Below, one piece after another: positions 1 through 6,345 of a stretch of DNA of 6,796 nt; position 1 is the first letter of the stretch, and each line of letters begins with the position of its first letter. The notes beneath the pieces were generated by a model that saw nothing but the letters and a program-made list of their open reading frames with translations, was not told the DNA's origin and did not search any database. Origin of the DNA: JBLNBU01 sp050260215 (lineage in GTDB: Bacteria; Pseudomonadota; Alphaproteobacteria; Rhodospirillales; Magnetospirillaceae); assembly GCA_050260215.1 (NCBI GenBank), contig JBLNBU010000228.1, positions 1-6,796 on the forward strand. The letters run 5' to 3'. The position numbers were made by a program, and so were the translations under genes.

Positions 1-281
1 ATCTCAAGCGCTGCCACGGCGGCATCACCGTGCACATGAGCTTCAGCGAGCGCGCCCGCATGGTCGACCCGGCCCGCCCGCCCGGCATGCCCGGCCTGGC
101 GCTGCGCAAGGGCTACCTGAAGGCGGTGTCGGTGGCCCCCCTGGGGCTGGGGCCGCGGCTGTCGTGCCTGTGGACGGTGGCGCGGGTGTCATTGCGCAAT
201 CCGCTGTTCTATCGCCTGCTGCCGCGCGGGCTGCGCAGCCTGCCGGGGGTGGGCGGCTGGCTGGGGCGGAGCACGCCATGA
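1..281 (+). CDS. C-terminal end of an unrecognised protein (5' end outside window)
   Basis: The reading frame is open from the first full codon (position 3) to the TGA at 279-281, so about 92 residues of a longer protein are visible. I do not recognise the family. The visible part starts LKRCHGGITVHMSFSERARM and continues into a basic, Pro/Gly-rich stretch. It ends with a moderately hydrophobic, Trp-, Arg- and Leu-rich tail (roughly LSCLWTVARVSLRNPLFYRL, then LLPRGLRSLPGVGGWLGR). That tail could lie against a membrane but is too arginine-rich to be a clear transmembrane helix. There are GTG and ATG codons inside (30, 36, 60), but no ribosome-binding site marks any of them as a true start, so I read this as a truncated gene. 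Its stop overlaps the start of the CoxG-like gene (ATGA at 278-281), so the two are probably co-transcribed and translationally coupled. Codon use matches the neighbours. Confidence 0.6.
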   Translation, partial: LKRCHGGITVHMSFSERARMVDPARPPGMPGLALRKGYLKAVSVAPLGLGPRLSCLWTVARVSLRNPLFYRLLPRGLRSLPGVGGWLGRSTP

Positions 282-922
282 ACGTGAGCGGGGAATACCG
301 CCTGGATGCGCCGCGCGGCCGCGTGTGGGCGGCGCTGCACGATCCCGAAACCTTGCGGGCCTGCATCCCCGGCTGCGAGGACCTGCGCCCCGACGGCCGC
401 GGGCGGGTGATGGTGCGCATGGGGCCGGTGGCCACGGTGTTCGACGGCCGCCTGGTCGCCCGCGACCAGGAGCGCCCGGTGCGCTGGACCTTCTCTGCCA
501 CCGCCCACAGCCCGACCGCAGGCCATCTCGACGGCGAGATCACGGTGACCCTGTCGGAGGAGGGCGATCGCACCTTGGTGGGCCTGCGCGGCCAGGTGCA
601 GCCGGGCGGGCGGCTGGCCACCCTGGGCGAGGGCATGCTGCGCGAGGCCTTGACCCAATGGACCGGCGACCTGTTCGCCCTGCTGGCGGTGCGGCTGCGC
701 CAGCCGGCCGACCGCCAGGAGCGCACCGAGCCCGCACCGCGCCCGCCGGTGGTCGGCATCCATCCCATCGGCCCGGCCATGGCCCGTCCGGCGCCCCAGC
801 CGGCGCGCCTGGCGGCCGAGCCCCTTCAGGGGCCGTCCGAGCGCACCAAGACCCGGGTGCTGGTGGTCGGCACGGTGATCTGGGCGTTCATCGCTTTTGC
901 CTTGCTGTGGCCGCGGGGATGA
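278..922 (+). CDS. CoxG-family (SRPBCC fold) protein with C-terminal membrane anchor
   Basis: This 214-residue protein belongs to the CoxG/carbon monoxide dehydrogenase subunit G family, SRPBCC (START-like) superfamily. Residues 1-140 are the domain: an opening strand (GEYRLDAPRGRVWAAL), the DPETLRACIPGCEDL segment typical of CoxG (PE.L..CIPG), a central GPV...F.G strand pair, and the closing helix GRLATLGEGMLREALTQWTG. Residues about 142-188 are a Pro/Ala/Arg-rich linker, and 192-211 form one hydrophobic helix (VLVVGTVIWAFIAFALLW) ending in PRG. This predicts a cytoplasmic domain tethered to the inner membrane. In Oligotropha carboxidovorans, CoxG helps attach CO dehydrogenase to the membrane; many homologues lie near other molybdenum hydroxylases or have unknown partners. 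The ATG at 278 has GGAG at 268-271 and overlaps the upstream stop, which supports this start over the in-frame GTG or ATG codons further upstream. No cox structural genes are visible, so the partner is unknown. The last 35 bases overlap the convergent transporter gene. Confidence 0.85.
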   Translation: MNVSGEYRLDAPRGRVWAALHDPETLRACIPGCEDLRPDGRGRVMVRMGPVATVFDGRLVARDQERPVRWTFSATAHSPTAGHLDGEITVTLSEEGDRTLVGLRGQVQPGGRLATLGEGMLREALTQWTGDLFALLAVRLRQPADRQERTEPAPRPPVVGIHPIGPAMARPAPQPARLAAEPLQGPSERTKTRVLVVGTVIWAFIAFALLWPRG

Positions 923-2123
923 ACCAGGCCAACGTCAGGACCTGCAGCACCACCGGCAGCCACAGGGCGGCCTGCCAGGCCTCGGCCGGCCAGTGGTTGT
1001 CCACGGTTGGCCACAGGCGCAGCACCGCGCCCAGCCCCCACTGCAGCGAGAAGGCGGCCAGGAAGATCACCAGGTTGAGGCTGGTGTTGACCCGGCCGGC
1101 AAGGCCGGCGTCGAAATCCTGGGTCAGGATCACGTAGTTCAGCGCGCTCGACGACCCGGCGAAGCCGTAAATGGCGGCCAGCAGCAGCGGCGCGGTGCTC
1201 CAGCCCGCGGCCATGAAGGCGCCCGAGACGGTGAACACCGCCATGCCGGCCGCCGCCACCGCCACCACCGGGATGCCGCGCCGCGCCAGGCGCTCGGCGA
1301 TGGCGCCGATGGACAGGTAGCCCACCGCCATGCCCGCTGCCATGGCAGTCAGGCCGGCTGCCGCGCCGTTGGCGTCCAGGCCGGCGACGTCGCGCATCCA
1401 CGGCCCCGCCCACAGCCCCTGCACCGCCATGAACCCACCCAGCGACGCCATCGAGGTGGGGGCGACGCGGGCGAACAACGGCGAGCGGAAGATGGCCGCC
1501 ACCTCGGCCAGCTGGCGCCTGAGCGGCACGCCGGCACCGGTGGGACGGTCGGGGACGATCAGGAACAGCGCGGCGGCCGCCGCCACCGTCAGCACCGCCA
1601 GGCCGGCGTAGACGCCGCGCCAGTCGGTGGCGGCCAGGGCGGCCTGCACCGGTCCGGTCGCCGCCACCGCCCCCAGGCCCCCGGCGCCCAGGATGATGCC
1701 GTTCATCAGCGGCAGGCGGGACTTCTCGAACCACTGGACGTTGGCCTTCAGGGGCGCCATCAGGCAGGACGACACCCCGAAGCCGACCAGGGCGCGGCCG
1801 ACCACCAGGGCGCCGACCCCGTCGGCCAGTGAAAAAGCCAGTGCGCCCCCGGCGGCGAACAACAGCAGCGCCGCCTCGACCCGGCGCGGCCCGAAGCGGT
1901 CGAGCAGCAGCCCCAACGGCAGCTGGAAGGCGCCGAAGGCGATGAAATAGATTCCGGTCATCAGCCCCAGGTCGGCGGCGTCCAGCGTGATGGAGCGGCC
2001 GATCTCGGGGGCCAGCACCGCGTTGACCGTGCGGTACAAGTAGGACAGGAAATAGCCGCAGGCGAACGGCCCCAGCACCCGCAGCACGGGGACGGCGGCC
2101 GGTGGGCTGTGGGTGGAAGTCAT
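888..2123 (-). CDS. Major facilitator superfamily (MFS) transporter
   Basis: This 411-residue polytopic inner-membrane protein has a length and about 12 hydrophobic segments that suit a single MFS transporter. After a short N-terminal tail, TM1 begins near residue 12 and holds CGYFLSYLYRTVNAVLAPEI. The MFS loop 2-3 signature (motif A) is seen as GLLLDRFGPRR at 71-81. The TM4 motif-B-like segment GRALVGFGVSS is at 109-119, followed by LMAPLKANVQWF. A polar linker rich in Pro and Arg (PDRPTGAGVPLRRQL) separates the two six-helix halves. The substrate cannot be read from the sequence; sugars, organic acids, nitrate/nitrite and drugs are all handled by relatives. I chose the ATG at 2121-2123 because GGGGA lies about 7 bases upstream and TM1 follows soon after. 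A longer frame reaches 2219 but would add a polar 32-residue leader without family support. The gene is transcribed divergently from the methyltransferase, and its 3' end runs 35 bases into the CoxG gene. Confidence 0.88.
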   Translation of the reverse strand: MTSTHSPPAAVPVLRVLGPFACGYFLSYLYRTVNAVLAPEIGRSITLDAADLGLMTGIYFIAFGAFQLPLGLLLDRFGPRRVEAALLLFAAGGALAFSLADGVGALVVGRALVGFGVSSCLMAPLKANVQWFEKSRLPLMNGIILGAGGLGAVAATGPVQAALAATDWRGVYAGLAVLTVAAAAALFLIVPDRPTGAGVPLRRQLAEVAAIFRSPLFARVAPTSMASLGGFMAVQGLWAGPWMRDVAGLDANGAAAGLTAMAAGMAVGYLSIGAIAERLARRGIPVVAVAAAGMAVFTVSGAFMAAGWSTAPLLLAAIYGFAGSSSALNYVILTQDFDAGLAGRVNTSLNLVIFLAAFSLQWGLGAVLRLWPTVDNHWPAEAWQAALWLPVVLQVLTLAWFIPAATARQKR

Positions 2124-2257
2124 CCGCGTCCCCGTGGTCGTTTGCTCCCATTGAAATGCAATACCTTCGACCGTGCAACCATACGCCCCCAGGGCGGATT
2201 GACCGTCAGTCATGTCCACCGCAAAGTTGGGTCATTCCGTTCGGCCAGGGAACAGTC
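2124..2257. promoter_or_regulatory. Divergent intergenic control region (MFS / methyltransferase)
   Basis: These 134 bases separate two diverging genes and must hold both of their promoters unless transcripts arise elsewhere. They are visibly less GC-rich than the flanking coding DNA. For the leftward gene, a weak sigma70-like pair is TTGCAC (bases 2173-2178, read on the - strand) and TTCAAT (2150-2155) with 17-base spacing, placing a start point near 2143. For the rightward gene, TTGACC (2199-2204) is a fair -35, but the expected -10 near 2222-2227 (CAAAGT) is poor. I see no convincing operator palindrome or riboswitch. The promoter positions are guesses from consensus matching; only the role of the region as a shared control region is well supported, by gene layout. 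Confidence 0.4.
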
Positions 2258-3556
2258 ATGGGCAAGCCCGCACGATATCTGAAGAACGTGCGCGACCAGT
2301 ACGAGCACTACTCGTTTCCCAAGCGTGACCCCGAGATGGAACGCCAGCGGCTGATCCAGTGCGAGATGGACATGCTGGCGCGCGTCAACCACTACTGCTT
2401 CGCCGGCCGCCAGTCCTTCGGCCCGGGCTTCCGCGCCCTGGTGGCCGGCGGCGGCACCGGCGATTCGGCGGTGTTCCTGGCCCACCAGCTGGCCCCGCGC
2501 GGCGGCCGGGTCACCTACGTGGACATCAGCGCCCACAGCATGTCGGTGGCCAAGCAGCGCGCCGCCATCCGCGGCCTGGACAACATCGACTGGGTGCACG
2601 CCTCGATCCTCGACCTTCCCGGCCTGGGACTGGGGCGGTTCGACTACGTCAACTGCGTGGGCGTGCTGCACCACATGGCCGATCCCGACGAGGGCCTGCG
2701 CAGCCTGGCCGCGGTGCTGGCCGAGGACGGCGCCATGGGGCTGATGGTCTATGGCCGTTACGGGCGGATGGACATCTATGCCACCCAGGACCTGATGCGC
2801 CTGGCGCTCGCGGGCGAACGGAGCCTGTCGGGCAAGGTGGCGGCGGCCAAGGACGTGTTGCAGCGCCTGCCGCCCAACAACATCCTGCTGCGCGGCCGCG
2901 ACCGCGCGGCGACCTTGCGCCTGCTGCTCGACGACGAGCCCAACCTGTTCGATGCCCTGCTGCACGAGCAGGACCGCTCGTACACCGTCGACGAGTGCTA
3001 TGATTTCGTCGAGCAGGCGGGCCTCGAGCTGGTCGAGTTCACCAACTACCACAGCGCCGGCGGGGTGTGCCGGCTGGAATACGACCCGGCCCTGTACCTG
3101 GACGGCCTGCCGGTGATGGAACGCATCCGCAAGATGCCCCGGCGCACCCGCCAGACCATCGCCGAGATCATCAACGGCTCCATGGGCCTGCACTCGTTCT
3201 ATGCCGCCAGGCGGGCAGGGACGGTGGCCGGCTTCGACGACCCCGACATGGTGCCGTTCCACCCCACCACCCATGCCGTCCAGGCCTGCCGCAGCATTGC
3301 CGAGGCGGGGCGGCCCACCGCCGTGTCGCTGCGTTTCGAGGTCAAGCTGCGCCTGGAGCCCGGGCCGGCAACGGTCGCCATGCTGAACATGGTCGACGGC
3401 CGCACCACCTTGGGCGAGATCCGCCGTCGCCTGGGCAAGCACGACAGGGCGGCGCTGGCGGCCGACTTCGACCGGCTGAACGCGCTCAACTTCCTGATGC
3501 TGCGCCACAAGGACGCCGATCCGGTGCCGATCGTCGAGAAGACCTACGCGCCGTAA
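2258..3556 (+). CDS. Class I SAM-dependent methyltransferase with C-terminal accessory domains
   Basis: This 432-residue predicted cytoplasmic enzyme transfers a methyl group from S-adenosylmethionine to an unknown acceptor. Residues 1-55 are a lead-in with YLKNVRDQYEHYSFPKRDPE, resembling the Y..(N/Y)PYP motif found before some methyltransferase domains. The Rossmann methyltransferase core spans about 58-165: motif I LVAGGGTGD (61-69, glycine-rich SAM loop), the acidic end of strand 2 at VTYVDIS (D89), and FDYVNCVGVLHHM (128-140) as strand 4 plus the active-site region. Residues 166-335 are mostly helical and include DALLHEQDRSYTVDECYDFV, which looks like a regulatory or substrate-binding insert. 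Residues about 357-418 (LRFEVKLRLEPGPATVAMLN, then a DGRTTLGEIRRRL helix and a second helix) look like a small winged-helix or PqqD-like domain. The ATG at 2258 is supported by AGGGAA about 6 bases upstream; the frame is open back to 2102 but that part has no domain match. At roughly twice the size of a minimal methyltransferase, it may act on a protein or peptide, but the substrate is not known. Confidence 0.82.
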   Translation: MGKPARYLKNVRDQYEHYSFPKRDPEMERQRLIQCEMDMLARVNHYCFAGRQSFGPGFRALVAGGGTGDSAVFLAHQLAPRGGRVTYVDISAHSMSVAKQRAAIRGLDNIDWVHASILDLPGLGLGRFDYVNCVGVLHHMADPDEGLRSLAAVLAEDGAMGLMVYGRYGRMDIYATQDLMRLALAGERSLSGKVAAAKDVLQRLPPNNILLRGRDRAATLRLLLDDEPNLFDALLHEQDRSYTVDECYDFVEQAGLELVEFTNYHSAGGVCRLEYDPALYLDGLPVMERIRKMPRRTRQTIAEIINGSMGLHSFYAARRAGTVAGFDDPDMVPFHPTTHAVQACRSIAEAGRPTAVSLRFEVKLRLEPGPATVAMLNMVDGRTTLGEIRRRLGKHDRAALAADFDRLNALNFLMLRHKDADPVPIVEKTYAP

Positions 3557-3575
3557 GGGCGCTTTGCCGGCGGCC

Positions 3576-3637
3576 GTCATGGCCGGGCTCGACCCGGCCA
3601 TCCATGGCCCCCCGGGTCAAGCCCCGGGGGTGACGAC
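3576..3637. repeat. Inverted pair of GC-rich palindromic elements
   Basis: Two palindromes lie back to back between convergent genes. The first has perfect 8-base arms, TGGCCGGG (3580-3587) and CCCGGCCA (3593-3600), around CTCGA. The second has perfect 8-base arms, CCCCCGGG (3609-3616) and CCCGGGGG (3623-3630), around TCAAGC. The outer edges are GTCA (3576-3579) and TGAC (3631-3634). Read on the - strand, the second element goes GTCA-CCCCCGGG-GCTTGA-CCCGGGGG, matching the plan of the first, so the pair is an inverted duplication of one motif. From memory, motifs of this form (GTCA-GC arm-CTTGA-GC arm) are dispersed in many alphaproteobacterial genomes, like REP elements; the copy number in this genome cannot be judged here. 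Neither hairpin is followed by a T run, so a classical terminator is not supported, though they could stall or bound the convergent transcripts. Confidence 0.75.
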
Positions 3638-3647
3638 GGGAGCGGGG

Positions 3648-3977
3648 CTACCCCTTGATGATCTTGCGGCACCAGGTGGCGGCGCGGCGGCAGGCCTCGG
3701 CGCATTCCTTCAGGCGCACGTCCTCGGCCGCGTGCTTCTCGCAGGCGGTGGCGCATTTGTCGGCCACGTCGGCGGCGACCTGGCACGTCAGGTGGTGCAG
3801 CTTCGAGCTGCGCAGCATGAAATTGGCGTTGGTTTCGGTGATGTCGGCGCAGTCCAGCAGCAGCTGGACCAGTTCCCAATCGGCGCCCGCGCCGGCCTGC
3901 TGCAGGTCGTGGATGACCGATTCGGTGCAGGTGCGGTGGGCCTTGAAGCAGGCGTCGATGCAGTCGCTGAGAGGCAT
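3648..3977 (-). CDS. Four-helix-bundle copper-binding protein (DUF326 / Csp-like)
   Basis: This 109-residue protein has ten cysteines (6, 10, 17, 43, 65, 75, 79, 92, 96, 103) spaced to line the inside of helices. C6/C10, C75/C79 and C92/C96 are CxxxC pairs, with further Cys at helical spacing. Length, pattern and the ending CAEACRRAATWCRKII fit the cysteine-rich DUF326 family, which includes the copper storage proteins Csp1-Csp3. These bind many Cu(I) ions through thiolates in the core of a four-helix bundle. Histidines 61 and 62, and 82, may also contribute. There is no signal peptide or Tat motif, so a cytosolic Csp3-like role (storage or detoxification of Cu(I)) is inferred. The start ATG at 3975-3977 has GGGAG about 9 bases upstream. 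It appears to be a single-gene unit: the Liv terminator lies upstream of it and the palindrome pair downstream. No CopZ, CueR or CsoR gene is visible. Confidence 0.85.
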   Translation of the reverse strand: MPLSDCIDACFKAHRTCTESVIHDLQQAGAGADWELVQLLLDCADITETNANFMLRSSKLHHLTCQVAADVADKCATACEKHAAEDVRLKECAEACRRAATWCRKIIKG

Positions 3978-4046
3978 GGCACGAAACTCCCTATCCCGTT
4001 GATCTATCTCTCAACCGTGCGTCGGTATGCTCCTGCCGTCAACGCC
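3978..4046 (-). promoter_or_regulatory. Probable promoter region of the copper-binding protein gene
   Basis: The 69 bases between the Liv operon terminator and the copper-protein start are relatively AT-rich and must carry the promoter if the terminator is effective. Read leftward, TTGACG and TTGAGA occur as possible -35 hexamers, but neither has a convincing -10 at 16-18 bases. A CueR-type or CsoR-type operator is not recognisable. The ribosome-binding site GGGAG lies just before the start. Confidence 0.35.
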
Positions 4047-4074
4047 AAAGGCCCGGCGGACGTTCCGCCGGGCC
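4047..4074 (-). terminator. Rho-independent terminator of the liv operon
   Basis: A perfect 11-base inverted repeat (4050-4060 and 4064-4074, arms GGCCCGGCGGA / TCCGCCGGGCC) encloses a 3-base loop. On the - strand the stem is followed by TTT and then GGC, so the T tract is short but the stem is very stable. It lies 25 bases past the stop of the binding-protein gene (4099), the expected place for the end of the operon. On the + strand no T tract follows, so it should act mainly leftward. Confidence 0.8.
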
Positions 4075-4098
4075 CCTGGAAACGTGCGGAAATGCTTG

Positions 4099-5202
4099 TC
4101 AATCTGCGTATACGTACTTGCCGTTCTTCCATACGTACATGACATAGCCCGGGGCGGTGACGTCGCCCTTGGCGTCGAAGCCCAGCGAACCCAGGGTGGT
4201 GTCGAACTTGTCGGCCTTCAGCACCTTGGCGACCGCCTTCCAGTCGGTGGACTTGGCCTTTTCCACCGCCTGGGCCCAGGCCTGGACGGCGGCGTAGGTG
4301 TAAAGCGTATAGGCCTCGGGCTCGTACTTCTGGTCGCGGAAGTACTTGACCAGGGCGGCGTTGGCGGGGATCAGGCGCGGGTCGGGGCTGAAGGTCATCA
4401 GCGTGCCCTCGCCGGCCGGGCCGGTGATGGCCCAGTATTCCTCGGTCATCAGGGCGTCGCCGCCCATCAGCACCGTCTTCATGCCCTGGTCGCGCATCTG
4501 GCGCACGATCAGGCCGCCCTCGGTCTTGTAGCCACCCAGGTAGACCAGGTCGACCTTGGCCTGCTTCAGCTTGGTGACCAGGGCCGAATAGTCCTTCTCA
4601 CCGGCGGTATAGGCCTCGTACAGGGCCTCCTTGATGCCGGCCTTGTTGAGATAGTCCTTGGTCTGGTCGGCCAGGCCCTTGCCGTACTGGGACTTGTCGT
4701 GGATGACGGCGATGGTCTTGCCCTGGAAGTGCTTCAGGATGTAGTCGGCGGCGGCCTTGCCCTGCTGGTCGTCGCGGCCGCAGACGCGGAAGACGTTGGG
4801 CAGGCCGCGCTCGGTGTATTTGGGATTGGTCGAGGCGGGCGAGATTTCCAGGATGCCGGTCTCGGCATAGACCTCGGAGGCTGGGATCGACGAACCCGAG
4901 CAATAGTGCCCGGCGACGAAGGGCACCTTCTTGGCCGCCATGTCGTTGGCCACCGCCACCGCCTGCTTGGGATCGCAGGCGTCGTCGCCGATGATCATCT
5001 GCACCTTCTGGCCCAGCACCCCGCCCTTGGCGTTCAGGTCCTCGACCGCCTTGACCGCGCCGCGGCGGAACTGCTCGCCGATGGCGGCCTCGGACCCGGT
5101 GATGGGGCCGGCCATGCCGATGGTGATGTCGGCCCAGGCCTTGCCCGAACCCAGCACCGCCAGCGCCGAAGCGGCCAGCGCCAGCGTCTTCAGTCCCTTC
5201 AT
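4099..5202 (-). CDS. livK: Branched-chain amino acid ABC transporter, periplasmic substrate-binding protein (LivJ/LivK type)
   Basis: This 367-residue periplasmic type I binding protein delivers leucine, isoleucine, valine or related compounds to the Liv membrane complex. Residues 1-24 form a Sec signal peptide (MKGLKTLALAASALAVLGSG, then KAWA with cleavage before D25). The mature part opens ITIGMAGPITGSEAAIG, the usual ligand-pocket lead. IGDDACDP and GHYCSGSS carry C76 and C101, matching the conserved disulfide of E. coli LivJ. ISPASTNP (120-127) and the following RVCGRDDQQGKAAADYI segment are also typical of the family. The ATG at 5200-5202 has a strong AGGAGG six bases upstream; the frame continues to 5334 but runs through the hairpin repeat and would bury the signal peptide. 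It is last in the operon, after livG, livF and the DUF6867-type gene, and is followed by a strong terminator. Close similarity to LivJ suggests branched-chain amino acids, but relatives bind amides, urea or aromatic acids. Confidence 0.93.
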   Translation of the reverse strand: MKGLKTLALAASALAVLGSGKAWADITIGMAGPITGSEAAIGEQFRRGAVKAVEDLNAKGGVLGQKVQMIIGDDACDPKQAVAVANDMAAKKVPFVAGHYCSGSSIPASEVYAETGILEISPASTNPKYTERGLPNVFRVCGRDDQQGKAAADYILKHFQGKTIAVIHDKSQYGKGLADQTKDYLNKAGIKEALYEAYTAGEKDYSALVTKLKQAKVDLVYLGGYKTEGGLIVRQMRDQGMKTVLMGGDALMTEEYWAITGPAGEGTLMTFSPDPRLIPANAALVKYFRDQKYEPEAYTLYTYAAVQAWAQAVEKAKSTDWKAVAKVLKADKFDTTLGSLGFDAKGDVTAPGYVMYVWKNGKYVYAD

Positions 5203-5262
5203 CCTCGCCCTCCTGTCTGACGTTCGGGGAAACTGTAGCAGTGGATCGGCAGAACGTCGACG

Positions 5263-5289
5263 CCCCTCCCCCGCGAAGCGGGGGAGGGG
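5263..5289. repeat. Perfect 12-bp hairpin between the DUF6867-type gene and livK
   Basis: Arms CCCCTCCCCCGC (5263-5274) and GCGGGGGAGGGG (5278-5289) pair perfectly around GAA. The centre GCGAAGC is the sequence of an unusually stable mini-hairpin. It begins 1 base after the stop of the upstream gene and lies 61 bases before the livK start, inside the operon. No T run follows on the - strand, so it is not a full intrinsic terminator. By analogy with hairpins between transporter genes and binding-protein genes, it may protect or process the mRNA so that the binding protein is made in excess; that is inference. The motif also resembles palindromes I recall as dispersed in alphaproteobacterial intergenic DNA. 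Confidence 0.75.
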
Positions 5290-5290
5290 G

Positions 5291-5619
5291 CTACCGCCCG
5301 CGTTCCCGCCAGCCGAACAGGCCGGCCCGTTCATACAGCCAGGGGTATTGCAGGCACATGCGGCGGGCCAGGGTGGCGCGCCAGGCGGCGAGCGAGATCA
5401 CGGCGAGCACAATGGTGTCGAGCATGAAACCCGGCACCGACAGCAGCTGGCCGCCGAACAGGGCGAAGCCCAGGAAGCGGTCGGCGGCACCCAGGCCCAG
5501 GGCGTAGGCGACGCACTGCCACCACGGCCGCCAGGTAGACGCCACCGCCTGGCCGGTCATGAAGGCGCAGCCGCCGCCGAATACAAGGGTGACGCCGATG
5601 AACACGGGCAGGCTGAAGC

Positions 5620-5623
<4 letters not shown>
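5291..5623 (-). CDS. DUF6867-type small membrane protein of the liv operon
   Basis: This 110-residue inner-membrane protein has three hydrophobic segments, at about 6-28, 36-57 and 66-84, and a conserved-looking cytoplasmic tail, LARRMCLQYPWLYERAGLFG, followed by WRERGR. The QYPWLYERAGLF tail and position beside livF match small proteins I recall as the DUF6867 family in alphaproteobacterial Liv operons; the function is not established. The start overlaps the livF stop as ATGA (5620-5623), and GGAGG lies 7 bases upstream of the ATG, so the two genes are translationally coupled and expression is probably matched. This points to a role tied to the transporter, such as complex assembly, coupling or stability, but no catalytic motif is present. 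The gene ends (TAG at 5291-5293) right at the hairpin before livK. Confidence 0.72.

Positions 5624-6338
<715 letters not shown>

Positions 6339-6345
<7 letters not shown>

Noticed and set aside
897..1832. + strand open frame opposite the MFS gene
   Set aside because: Its composition is Gly/Gln/Arg/His-rich, with no family signal and no ribosome-binding site; it is the antisense shadow of the transporter.
2169..2206. Repeated GACCGT in the divergent intergenic region, considered as an operator pair
   Set aside because: A six-base repeat 32 bases apart is expected by chance in GC-rich DNA, and there is no dyad symmetry.
2124..2219. Possible 32-residue N-terminal extension of the MFS protein
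   Set aside because: It is polar and non-conserved in appearance and would occupy the divergent control region. The ATG at 2123 has a suitable ribosome-binding site and is close to TM1.
2210..3601. Long - strand open frame (463 codons) opposite the methyltransferase
   Set aside because: Its translation is low-complexity (Gln, Val, His, Gly-rich) with no domain, while the + strand has clear SAM-binding motifs; it is a shadow frame of high-GC coding DNA.
3576..3637. Palindrome pair as a bidirectional intrinsic terminator
   Set aside because: Neither strand has a T tract after the stems; the shared plan of the two halves fits a repeat element better.
3998..4015. Small inverted repeat GTTGA/TCAAC upstream of the copper-protein gene, considered as an operator
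   Set aside because: Arms are only 5 bases with an 8-base spacer and resemble no known copper-regulator site, so chance is likely.
4027..5220. Long + strand open frame (397 codons) opposite livK
   Set aside because: The product is a Leu/Gly/Val/Asp repeat-like shadow; the - strand encodes an unmistakable LivJ/K protein with signal peptide and ribosome-binding site.
5203..5334. Possible upstream start for the binding protein at 5334
   Set aside because: It would read through the hairpin repeat and the end of the DUF6867-type gene and would place 44 residues before a canonical signal peptide.
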